Assembly: GCA_003142915.1 (NCBI GenBank)
Contig: PLNZ01000354.1
Coordinates: forward strand, 1 to 5,884
Source: Ignavibacteriales bacterium
Lineage (GTDB): Bacteria > Bacteroidota > Ignavibacteria > Ignavibacteriales > Ignavibacteriaceae
Length of the DNA stretch: 5,884 bases
Direction of reading: 5' to 3'
Shown: piece by piece, positions 1 to 5,730 of the stretch
Position numbering within the stretch: the first letter of the stretch is position 1
Layout of the letters: each line of letters starts with the position of its first letter
Made by a program: the position numbers and the translations under genes
Notes under the pieces: generated by a model
What the model saw: only the letters and a program-made list of their open reading frames with translations
Database searches by the model: none
What the model was told of the DNA's origin: nothing

Positions 1-466
1 CTTTTGCAACAAAACCGCCTATTATTTCGGAATCGATTTTTAAATTTAACCTAACCTTCTTATTTAAAGTTTTTTCCAGGTTACCCTTAAATTTTTCAAG
101 TTGATCTCCAGTAAAAGATTCCGGGGCTCTAACTTCCACGTTAACAATTCCGTCTTGTTCGTCTTTTAGTTCCAAGAAAATTCTTGCAATGTTTTCAAGA
201 AGATTTTCCCTATTCTTTTCTATAAGAAATTTTAAAAAAACTATTGTATCCGGTTTTACTCTTGATTTAAATATTTCTTCCAAAATTGTCAGCTTAACAC
301 CCTGCTTAATAACCGGGCTTGAGAGGACATGTATCAATTCTTTATTAGCTCCCAGCGTTGATGCAATCAGCTCCATATCGGCATATACAGCATCAACCAG
401 TTTTTTCTCACCAGCTGATTCCAGTAGTGAAATCGCATATCTCTTTGATACTTTATACTCGCTCAT
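1..466 (-). CDS. atpH: F1Fo ATP synthase delta subunit, 3' end missing
   Basis: This is the delta subunit (OSCP homologue) of the F1Fo ATP synthase, part of the peripheral stalk that ties the b-subunit dimer to the top of the F1 head in the cytoplasm. I read 155 codons without a stop. The protein begins MSEYKVSKRYAISLL, the usual delta start in which an S-x-RYA segment opens the N-terminal helical domain. The VNVEVRAPESFT stretch around residues 113-124 begins the C-terminal domain, and IIGGFVAK at 148-155 matches the conserved GG(F/V) motif near the end of the family. Family members are about 175-185 residues, so roughly 20-30 are lost beyond the window edge. The ATG lies 3 bases after the atpF stop, with only a weak purine-rich stretch upstream, so translational coupling to atpF is likely. 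Identity is confident; the truncation is due to the window, not a mutation. Confidence 0.95.
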   Translation of the reverse strand, partial: MSEYKVSKRYAISLLESAGEKKLVDAVYADMELIASTLGANKELIHVLSSPVIKQGVKLTILEEIFKSRVKPDTIVFLKFLIEKNRENLLENIARIFLELKDEQDGIVNVEVRAPESFTGDQLEKFKGNLEKTLNKKVRLNLKIDSEIIGGFVAK

Positions 467-469
467 AAA

Positions 470-1012
470 TTAATTCTTAGTGATCTCGCCAATATATTTA
501 TTGACAATTTTTGTCTGAGTTTCTTTATCCAGGTTTTCTCTCAAAATCTTTTCCGCAGCATTAATAGCAATTTCAACCACCTGGCTTTTCAATTCATCGA
601 AAGCGGCATCTTTTTTGCGTTCAATTTCGGCAGCAGCTTCTTCAATCAATTTTTTAGCCTGTATCTTGCTTTCCTGAACAATCTGCTCTTTTAATTTTTC
701 GGCATAAGCCCTGCTTTGATTTAAAATTTGTTTGGATTCTTCTTCTGCCTTAGCAAGATTAACCTGATTTTGATCCAGTACTTTCTGAGCGTCTTCTTTG
801 GCTTTTTCCGCTTTCTCAAGTGATTCGCGGATAGCATTCTCACGTTGTTCCAAAGCTGTTAATATTGGTTTCCAAGCAAATTTTTTCAAAACAACCAAAA
901 GGACCACAAAAGTGACCAGAGTCCAAACAGCAACTCCCGGGTTAACATCAATTAAACTGCCTCCTCCTTCGGAAGCTAAAGCAAGAGCCGATAAATAAAA
1001 ACCGGTAAGCAT
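470..1012 (-). CDS. atpF: F1Fo ATP synthase subunit b
   Basis: Subunit b of Fo forms the dimeric peripheral stalk that holds the F1 head still while the c-ring turns. The 180-residue protein has the standard layout. A short N-terminal segment is followed by one membrane helix at about 24-43, opened by the family's NPGVAVWTL motif. KKFAWKPIL at 43-51 follows at the membrane surface. A long charged, Ala/Glu/Lys-rich helix then runs from about 52 to 140 and should form the coiled coil. The C-terminal VVEIAINAAEKIL (145-157) is the conserved region that contacts delta. Length and composition are normal. The start is supported by AGGA nine bases upstream of the ATG (1022-1025). The gene follows atpE after 59 AT-rich bases, the longest gap in the window, and precedes atpH by 3 bases. 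The gap holds only a 4-bp GCAG/CTGC inverted repeat, too weak to call a terminator. Confidence 0.97.
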   Translation of the reverse strand: MLTGFYLSALALASEGGGSLIDVNPGVAVWTLVTFVVLLVVLKKFAWKPILTALEQRENAIRESLEKAEKAKEDAQKVLDQNQVNLAKAEEESKQILNQSRAYAEKLKEQIVQESKIQAKKLIEEAAAEIERKKDAAFDELKSQVVEIAINAAEKILRENLDKETQTKIVNKYIGEITKN

Positions 1013-1071
1013 AATTTCATTTCCTATTAAGCTTTAAAAATCAGCAGAATATAAGCCTGCATATTTAACAA

Positions 1072-1302
1072 TTATTTTGCGTGGGTAGCAAGTAAAATAC
1101 AGATAACAAGTCCGAAAAACGCAACACCTTCTATAAGAGCAGCGGCAATAATCATTGAAGTTCTTATAGGTGAAATTGCTTCAGGCTGTCTTCCCATTGC
1201 TTCCAATGCAGAACCTGCAAGTTTACCAATTCCCAAAGCGGCGCCGATTACAACAAGACCAGCACCTATACCGGCACTTAACCAACCTAAACCTAATTCC
1301 AT
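1072..1302 (-). CDS. atpE: F1Fo ATP synthase subunit c (proteolipid)
   Basis: Subunit c forms the rotating ring of Fo in the inner membrane; each copy carries one ion on a buried carboxylate. The 76-residue protein is a hairpin. Helix 1 (about 8-33) is packed with Gly/Ala, the polar loop carries the invariant RQPE at 38-41 that contacts the F1 stalk, and helix 2 (about 49-72) holds the ion-binding Glu at position 58 in ALIEGVAFFG. Aligned by eye on the RQPE loop and E58, the sites that hold Gln in helix 1 and Ser/Thr after the Glu in sodium-binding rings are Ile25 and Gly59 here, so I infer proton coupling. The start is backed by the best Shine-Dalgarno sequence in the window, fitting the need for many c copies per complex. 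It sits 40 bases after atpB and 59 before atpF. Confidence 0.98.
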   Translation of the reverse strand: MELGLGWLSAGIGAGLVVIGAALGIGKLAGSALEAMGRQPEAISPIRTSMIIAAALIEGVAFFGLVICILLATHAK

Positions 1303-1306
1303 TTTT

Positions 1307-1314
1307 ATCTCCTT
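1307..1314 (-). promoter_or_regulatory. strong Shine-Dalgarno site of atpE
   Basis: Read on the minus strand this is AAGGAGAT followed by four A residues and the atpE ATG. GGAG lies six bases from the start codon, which is near ideal. The other starts here have weak or no such site: atpF has AGGA, bactofilin has GGAA, and atpB, atpI-like and atpZ have nothing clear. The contrast suggests translation-level control to make c subunit in excess over a, b and delta, as other bacterial atp operons do. Confidence 0.85.
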
Positions 1315-1342
1315 AGAATTTTATATTTATAATAAATGAAAA

Positions 1343-2194
1343 TTAATGCTCACTATGCTTAGCCATTCCAATAAAAAGAGCAGTCAACATAGTAAACACA
1401 TAAGCTTGAATTGCAGCAACTAAAAGTTCAAGTAATTCAATGAATAAAACAAATCCAACGGATACCGGGGCTACATAAATAGTATGTAAAATAAAAATAA
1501 GCCCTATCAATGAAAAAATAACAATATGCCCCGCTACCATATTAGCAAAAAGACGAACACACAATGCAAAAGGTTTCGTGAAAAGCCCCATAAGCTCAAT
1601 TAATACCATAACAGGAATAATCCATACCGGCATACCGGCAGGCACCAAACCTTTAAGATATTTAAGCACCCCATAACTTTTCATACCGCTATATTGGGTA
1701 ACAATAAAAGAAATGATTGCTAATGTTCCTGTAACGGCAATATTTCCTGTAATTGTGGTTGCAAAAGGAACTAGCCCTAAAAGATTACTTACCAGGATAA
1801 AAAAGAACAAAGTAAGCATATAGGGGAGATAAGGCTCGAATCCTTTTCCAATCGATGGTTTTACAATTTCATCTCTTACAAAAAGGATTATAAGTTCCAA
1901 AAAATTGGAAAATCCTTTAGGAATCAGCGATTTTTTATAGCCTCTTGCGGCAGCTAACCCGATTATTAACAAGAGGATAGCAACTATCCAAATAAAAAAA
2001 ACATATTTGGTAATTGAGATATCAAGACCAAATAATTGCAAATGAGGCAAATACAAATTACCGAATGGCTCAAAGCTAACATAATTAGCATCCATAACAT
2101 GATGGATAATCCAGCTTGGATCGCCGTTGCCTTGGGCGGCTTTCTTTAAAGTATCGGCAACAGCTATTGTTTCACCCGTATTACCAAAAAACAT
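1343..2194 (-). CDS. atpB: F1Fo ATP synthase subunit a
   Basis: Subunit a is the stator membrane protein that provides the two proton half-channels beside the c-ring. The 283-residue protein has an N-terminal extension of about 60 residues containing WIIHHVMDANYV (28-39), a type I associate with Bacteroidota/Chlorobiota relatives, though no cleavable signal peptide is evident. Hydrophobic helices follow at about 64-84, 124-145, 150-168, 189-210, 220-240 and 245-276. The essential arginine is R214 in LCVRLFANMVAGH. The half-channel pair is His223 and Glu256, the reverse of the Glu219/His245 pair of E. coli; this swap is known from many bacteria and mitochondria. QAYVF at 263-267 is the usual C-terminal motif. 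The gene begins 6 bases after the atpI-like stop without a visible Shine-Dalgarno site, so it probably relies on coupling. The exact start is somewhat uncertain; the identity is not. Confidence 0.97.
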   Translation of the reverse strand: MFFGNTGETIAVADTLKKAAQGNGDPSWIIHHVMDANYVSFEPFGNLYLPHLQLFGLDISITKYVFFIWIVAILLLIIGLAAARGYKKSLIPKGFSNFLELIILFVRDEIVKPSIGKGFEPYLPYMLTLFFFILVSNLLGLVPFATTITGNIAVTGTLAIISFIVTQYSGMKSYGVLKYLKGLVPAGMPVWIIPVMVLIELMGLFTKPFALCVRLFANMVAGHIVIFSLIGLIFILHTIYVAPVSVGFVLFIELLELLVAAIQAYVFTMLTALFIGMAKHSEH

Positions 2195-2200
2195 AGAAAT

Positions 2201-2575
2201 TCAGAATTCTTTGATTATTATTAAAATAACCTCAATAACTAAATAATATATATAAAAAATCGAAGTGGAAAATATAAAACTATTCGGGTTTATATCCAAG
2301 AATTTAAGCGAAATTATTATAAACAACATCAGAATTAGCATTCTAATGCCCATCCACTTTAAAAAGCTGTTTAAAACATTCTTATGCGGCTTTTTATAAG
2401 ATTTTTCAACAGAAGCGGCGGCTAAGACAAAATTAACCGTCAAAAAAATTGCAGGAAGGAGTATAGACAAAAGTTCTTTATATGATATAATAGAAAAGCG
2501 GTTGAACAGGAATAATGCCAGAAATGAAGAAAAAACAAGAATAAAATTAATTTTAAGTATTTTATATTCGGTCAT
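2201..2575 (-). CDS. AtpI-like four-helix membrane protein
   Basis: A 124-residue, very hydrophobic protein with four predicted membrane helices (about 10-27, 35-55, 71-90 and 98-120). A short basic loop, KSYKKPHKN (58-66), separates helices 2 and 3. It lies between atpZ and atpB, the usual place of the ATP synthase subunit I gene (atpI). The helix count, the size and the KWMGIRMLILMLF segment (73-85) opening helix 3 fit that poorly conserved family. AtpI-type proteins are not part of the finished enzyme; they have been linked to c-ring assembly and to magnesium handling. I did not recognise it by strong sequence identity, so the name rests mainly on position and topology. It starts one base after the atpZ stop and ends six bases before atpB. 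It is rich in Phe, Ile and Leu and has no obvious catalytic residues. The alternative is an unrelated small membrane protein carried in the operon. Confidence 0.72.
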   Translation of the reverse strand: MTEYKILKINFILVFSSFLALFLFNRFSIISYKELLSILLPAIFLTVNFVLAAASVEKSYKKPHKNVLNSFLKWMGIRMLILMLFIIISLKFLDINPNSFIFSTSIFYIYYLVIEVILIIIKEF

Positions 2576-2576
2576 A

Positions 2577-2810
2577 TTAAGGGGATCTCAGTGCAGCTTT
2601 AATAAAATTATATATTCCCGCCGTAATACCCAAGAATGAACAAACAATTGTCAGAATGGGCCCGGTATTATATTTTTTATCGAGCCAAATCCCTAAAAAA
2701 GTCATTGCCGTAACGGTAACGGCAAGCTGCATTCCCAGCCCCAAATAATTTACCCAGCCTGGTCCGGAATTATTTTCATCTTTATTATTGTTTTGTTCAC
2801 CTTGTTTCAT
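2577..2810 (-). CDS. atpZ: AtpZ/AtpI-family ATP synthase accessory protein
   Basis: A 77-residue protein with a hydrophilic, Asn-rich N-terminus (1-18) and a two-helix hairpin (about 20-41 and 51-72). It carries the family signature: LGLGMQLA (23-30), LGIWLDKK (39-46) and a small-residue-rich second helix, FLGITAGIYN (59-68). This is the AtpZ type (Pfam ATPase_gene1), found at the front of many atp operons. Together with AtpI it is thought to help ATP synthase assembly or supply divalent cations; it is not a core subunit. Its ATG overlaps the bactofilin stop as ATGA (2807-2810), so its translation is probably coupled to bactofilin, and no Shine-Dalgarno site is evident. It ends one base before the AtpI-like gene. 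Size and motifs are normal, and only the exact molecular role is open. Confidence 0.9.
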   Translation of the reverse strand: MKQGEQNNNKDENNSGPGWVNYLGLGMQLAVTVTAMTFLGIWLDKKYNTGPILTIVCSFLGITAGIYNFIKAALRSP

Positions 2811-3196
2811 TTTAACAAAGTATTTGTAGAAACCAGATTTGCCGGTTTATCCTTAATGTTCATAGCACTTTTGCCGTCAAATACAGCGCCCTCTTCAACA
2901 ACTAAAATTTTTGTAATTAAATCCCCCTTCATCTTTGATGAAGATTCCAAAATGATTTTCTCGTTAGCGACAACAGTACCAGCAATTTTACCACCTATGG
3001 TAACAACCTGAGCCTTTATTTCGCCTATTATTTCACCATGTTCTCCGATTGTAATATTGCCTTCAGCCTGAATATCACCATTTATAATGCCGTCTATACG
3101 CACATTCCCTTTGCTAATTAATTTTCCATCAAGTTTTACTCCTTCACTAATGATGGTTACGGAATCTTTCACAATGTTTATATTATTGTTTTTCAT
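2807..3196 (-). CDS. bactofilin (polymer-forming cytoskeletal protein)
   Basis: Bactofilins are small proteins that polymerise without nucleotides into filaments under the inner membrane, where they recruit peptidoglycan enzymes and influence cell shape. The 129-residue protein has the single right-handed beta-helix domain (Pfam DUF583) at about 12-110. Turns recur every 15-18 residues, with a Gly near positions 24, 40, 58, 73, 91 and 108 followed by a hydrophobic strand. VRIDGIINGDI (32-42), KMKGDLITK (88-96) and EEGAVFDG (101-108) match the family. Short disordered tails flank the core and there is no membrane helix, as usual. The ATG is supported by a GGAA stretch about nine bases upstream. 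The gene lies 14 bases after the M23 peptidase, a common pairing in which the bactofilin positions the hydrolase. It overlaps atpZ by four bases. No symbol is assigned because naming (bacA, ccmA) varies by lineage. Confidence 0.95.
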   Translation of the reverse strand: MKNNNINIVKDSVTIISEGVKLDGKLISKGNVRIDGIINGDIQAEGNITIGEHGEIIGEIKAQVVTIGGKIAGTVVANEKIILESSSKMKGDLITKILVVEEGAVFDGKSAMNIKDKPANLVSTNTLLK

Positions 3197-3210
3197 TTCA
3201 ATTTTTCCAT

Positions 3211-4038
3211 TTAATTATTTATTAAAAGACTTTGTGGATCTATTGGTTTACCATTCTTCCATATTTCAAAATGAAGATGGGGGCCTGTAGATAATTCACC
3301 TGTATTTCCGCTTAAAGCAATTATTTCACCTTCCAAAACAATATCCCTTGTTTTTTTTAGTAAAGCCGAACAATGTTTGTAAACAGTTATATATCCATCC
3401 GAGTGTGCAATTATGATCATATATCCGTCATTAATAGTATAATCCGCAAAGACCACATAACCGCCGGCGGCAGAATACACAGGAGTGCCGGTTTTTATAA
3501 CAAAGTCTATACCCATATGCCCGTTGTCAGGGTTAAAACCCCTGCTTATATATCCGTTGACGGGTTTTGAAAAATGAATATTATTTGTCTGCTGTTCGTG
3601 TCCTTTCAAAAGAAGCTGTTGAATAACAAAAAAAATACTACCGCCGTAAGGATTGTCTTTTTTGTTTTCCGTTGAATTTGCCCTGTTTAACGAATCAATT
3701 AATGTTGAATCACCAAGCAATATTGCATCTTTTAACTGCTGGTTCGTTGATTTTAATTTTTCCAGCTCAGATGTTATAAAAATAAGCCGCAGGTTCAAGT
3801 CGTTCATCAATTTCTTTTCAGTTGGATTTAGATTAGAATTACCGGAAAAGATTATTCCTCTTATGGGGGTAAGATTCAGTATAAAGAAACCCAAGAAAAA
3901 AAATACCAGAGAATATAAACCTATAATAAGAAGCGTTTTAGCCAAAGTAAACTGGCGACTTTTAGTTTTAATACCGCCGCCGCCGAGAAGTACTAAAATG
4001 GAAAGACTTTTTAACTTTTTTAAGCTTTTTAGATTCAA
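3211..4038 (-). CDS. membrane-anchored M23 (LytM) peptidoglycan endopeptidase
   Basis: A zinc endopeptidase expected to cut peptide cross-links in peptidoglycan on the periplasmic side, so helping set cell shape or separation. In the 275-residue reading there is a basic cytoplasmic N-terminus, a GGGG segment (19-22), one membrane helix at about 35-56 and a linker of about 100 residues. The linker's first part (72-105) looks helical or coiled-coil. The peptidase domain covers about 155-270. The M23 residues are complete: HMGID (His174, Asp178), YKH (His222) and HLHFEIW (His254, His256), so an active enzyme is predicted. The only in-frame conventional start is TTG at 4038; the first in-frame ATG is codon 78, inside the linker. 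A purine-rich A9GA lies about ten bases upstream of the TTG. An ATG at 4079 is out of frame because of the A9 tract; one more base would join it and give about 289 residues. The gene lies 14 bases before bactofilin, its likely partner. Confidence 0.9.
   Translation of the reverse strand: MNLKSLKKLKSLSILVLLGGGGIKTKSRQFTLAKTLLIIGLYSLVFFFLGFFILNLTPIRGIIFSGNSNLNPTEKKLMNDLNLRLIFITSELEKLKSTNQQLKDAILLGDSTLIDSLNRANSTENKKDNPYGGSIFFVIQQLLLKGHEQQTNNIHFSKPVNGYISRGFNPDNGHMGIDFVIKTGTPVYSAAGGYVVFADYTINDGYMIIIAHSDGYITVYKHCSALLKKTRDIVLEGEIIALSGNTGELSTGPHLHFEIWKNGKPIDPQSLLINN
3974..3985. repeat. (CCG)4 trinucleotide tract coding Gly19-22 of the M23 protein
   Basis: Four CCG units on the plus strand read as GGC GGC GGC GGT on the coding strand once the frame offset is allowed for, giving four glycines just before the membrane helix of the M23 protein. 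It is conspicuous as a GC-only run in AT-rich DNA. Relatives commonly have one or two glycines at this point, so unit-number variation would be tolerated without a frameshift. Confidence 0.7.
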
Positions 4039-4049
4039 TTTAATTAATC

Positions 4050-4058
4050 TTTTTTTTT
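4050..4058. repeat. A9 homopolymer at the M23 gene start
   Basis: Nine T on the plus strand, nine A on the coding strand, directly upstream of the TTG start of the M23 gene. It lies inside an 11-codon reading frame that opens with the ATG at 4079, which overlaps the last 7 bases of the TsaC/Sua5-type gene, and stops at 4044. Adding one A or removing two would fuse this ATG frame to the M23 frame. The run may also serve as an A-rich ribosome-binding or mRNA-unfolding stretch for the TTG. Confidence 0.75.
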
Positions 4059-4072
4059 ACTAAATAAGTATT

Positions 4073-4714
4073 TTAACATTTTTGGAATTTGTCAAGTAAA
4101 TCCTCAAATTTTATTTTCCCGCTTCTTAAAAAGACGGGAGCCGAGTCGCTTAAATCGATAAGAGTAGAGGCTGAATAAAAAGATTTTTTATCAGTGTGAA
4201 AGATTGCATCTAATTCCGATGAAAATTCATCATAAATTACACTCGATTCAACAATCGGCGGCAGACCACTCCTGTTTACGCTTGTGGAAATTAACGGCAT
4301 TTCCAATTCGCTTGTCAGTTTTAAGCAGAACCTATGATTGGGAATTCTGAATGCAGCTGTCTCAACGCCAAGTATTCCGCTTATTTTGGAATTTAATGAC
4401 AAAACTACCGAAACAGGGTTAGGCCAGATAGATAAAAGAAAATCCAGGTGTTTCTCTGATTTAATTTCAATATACTTTAGCAGTGTTTCTATACTATTGA
4501 CAAGCATTATGAAAGGTTTATCGTTTTCACGACGCTTAATTTCATTAATTCTTTTAACCGCATCTTCATTGAAAGGGTTTGCGCCAAAACCATATACTGT
4601 ATCAGTTGGGTAAACAAAAACCGAACCTTCCAAAAACAATTTTTTTGCTTTTTGAACAGCCGAATCTAAATTGGCATCAATACTGATCATATCAGCATTT
4701 TTAGACATTATCAT
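4073..4714 (-). CDS. tsaC: threonylcarbamoyl-AMP synthase, TsaC/Sua5 (YrdC) family
   Basis: This enzyme makes threonylcarbamoyl-AMP from threonine, bicarbonate and ATP in the cytoplasm, the first step of the t6A37 modification of tRNAs reading ANN codons. The 213-residue protein is one YrdC domain. Motifs in order are YPTDTVYGFG (35-44), IKRRENDKPF (59-68), WPNPVSVVL (97-105), FRIPNH (122-127), STSVNRSG (143-150) and STLID (183-187). The K-x-R/S-x-N set usually seen at the active site is present as Lys60, Arg62, Ser145 and Asn147. It lacks the extra C-terminal domain of long Sua5 proteins, so it is the TsaC-like short form. The first ATG (4714) overlaps the glycosyltransferase gene by 14 bases; a second ATG at 4708 would overlap by 8 and begin MSKNAD. 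Either is possible. A YciO-type paralogue with another role cannot be excluded. Its place among envelope genes need not be functional. Confidence 0.9.
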   Translation of the reverse strand: MIMSKNADMISIDANLDSAVQKAKKLFLEGSVFVYPTDTVYGFGANPFNEDAVKRINEIKRRENDKPFIMLVNSIETLLKYIEIKSEKHLDFLLSIWPNPVSVVLSLNSKISGILGVETAAFRIPNHRFCLKLTSELEMPLISTSVNRSGLPPIVESSVIYDEFSSELDAIFHTDKKSFYSASTLIDLSDSAPVFLRSGKIKFEDLLDKFQKC

Positions 4715-5723
4715 TTATCATTTCCACTATTTTTGAAATAACCATCCGCGGTTTCAAATTAAACCCGCAAACAAATGTTTTAATAGGACATTTTTCGTAA
4801 CCATGAATCCCGCAAGGCTTACAATTAAGATCATTTAAACTTACAAAAGAACTACCGTAATTATAAGGTGAAAAACCGAACCCGGGTACAGTTGAGCAAT
4901 ATATTGTCAGCACAGGAATATTTGCACACATCCCGAAATGAGTTGGGGCGCTGTCGTTTGAAATAATTATTTTTGTTTTTTTTAAAAACCCAATTGTCTC
5001 GATGATAGAAAACCTTCCCGCAGCCGAAACAACTCCTTCTTTAAAGCCATTTGCAATACCATCGCATAAAGTTTTATCTTTTTCACTCCCGATTAAAACA
5101 ACAGTATACAAGTTCTCCCTAAAATATTTTACTATATCCTTAAAATATATTTCAGGGTACCTTTTAGTATTCCATATACTCCCGGGTGCAATTGCAGCAA
5201 TATTACCGTCAAATTTATTTTCCAAAATAAAACTATCAATCTTTTTTTCTATCGATTCAGAAATCCGGACTTCCGGTAAGATTTTCCAATCATCCTTATA
5301 TACATATCCGATTAAGTCCAAATTTCTTTGTACTTCATGATGCAGCGGAATATATTCTCTTAAATACTTGTAGGCATATTTAAAACTGCTGTTCGAAAAT
5401 CCATATGTTTCTTTTACGCCAAGCATTATGACTATAAAAGAAGTACGCAAAGAACGATGGGGAGAATAAATTCTGGTGTAGTTATTTTTTTTTAATTCTT
5501 TAATAAAATTAAAAAGACCGGAAATGGATTTATGTTTACCTCTTTTATCAATAATAATTGTACTACTAACATAAGGTGAAGCGGAAAATATTTCAGCAGT
5601 TGACGGAATAGCAAGTATATCGATTTTGCTGTCCGGCAGAATAAACTTTAATTTCTGAATCATCGGCAATGTTAAAATTGCATCGCCGATAAAAGCCGTT
5701 TGGATTACTAAAATTTTTTCCAT
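4701..5723 (-). CDS. glycosyltransferase family 9 (heptosyltransferase-like)
   Basis: A GT-B fold enzyme of the family that adds heptose or related sugars from ADP-sugars to the lipopolysaccharide core, at the cytoplasmic face of the inner membrane. Read from the ATG at 5723 it has 340 residues, the family norm. The N-terminus MEKILVIQTAFIGDAILTLP carries the GD acceptor-site motif (Asp14). The C-terminal nucleotide-sugar domain shows APGSIWNTKRYP (179-190) and SNDSAPTHFG (255-264), both hallmarks of GT9. Four cysteines at 301, 304, 312 and 319 follow the pattern CKPCGIHGYEKCP...C seen in a subset of GT9 enzymes. The reading frame stays open 24 codons further upstream, but that part overlaps the acyltransferase gene and looks unlike GT9. 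The chosen start leaves 7 bases after the acyltransferase stop. The sugar cannot be told from sequence. The 3' end overlaps the TsaC/Sua5-type gene. Confidence 0.93.
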   Translation of the reverse strand: MEKILVIQTAFIGDAILTLPMIQKLKFILPDSKIDILAIPSTAEIFSASPYVSSTIIIDKRGKHKSISGLFNFIKELKKNNYTRIYSPHRSLRTSFIVIMLGVKETYGFSNSSFKYAYKYLREYIPLHHEVQRNLDLIGYVYKDDWKILPEVRISESIEKKIDSFILENKFDGNIAAIAPGSIWNTKRYPEIYFKDIVKYFRENLYTVVLIGSEKDKTLCDGIANGFKEGVVSAAGRFSIIETIGFLKKTKIIISNDSAPTHFGMCANIPVLTIYCSTVPGFGFSPYNYGSSFVSLNDLNCKPCGIHGYEKCPIKTFVCGFNLKPRMVISKIVEMINDNV

Positions 5724-5730
5724 CTTGTAA

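Noticed and set aside
1043..1060. A short inverted repeat (GCAG/CTGC) in the atpE-atpF gap as a terminator or processing hairpin
   Set aside because: The stem is only 4 base pairs around a loop of about 10 bases, with no U-tract, and termination inside the atp operon would be unexpected.
3653..4063. A 136-codon open frame on the plus strand opposite the M23 gene
   Set aside because: It is antisense to a well-supported gene, has biased low-complexity composition and shows no recognisable domain; it is a shadow frame.
4062..4095. A perfect TTGACA on the minus strand (4095-4090) followed by TAAAAT, as a possible promoter for the M23 gene
   Set aside because: The spacer is only about 14 bases, the best -10 matches at 17-18 bases are poor, and no Bacteroidota-type TAnnTTTG element is placed correctly. 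It is probably chance inside the TsaC/Sua5-type coding end.
5002..5340. A 112-codon plus-strand open frame opposite the glycosyltransferase
   Set aside because: It lies wholly antisense to conserved GT9 sequence and has no family features; it is a shadow frame. The same holds for the other plus-strand frames, such as 189-473 and 2793-3011.
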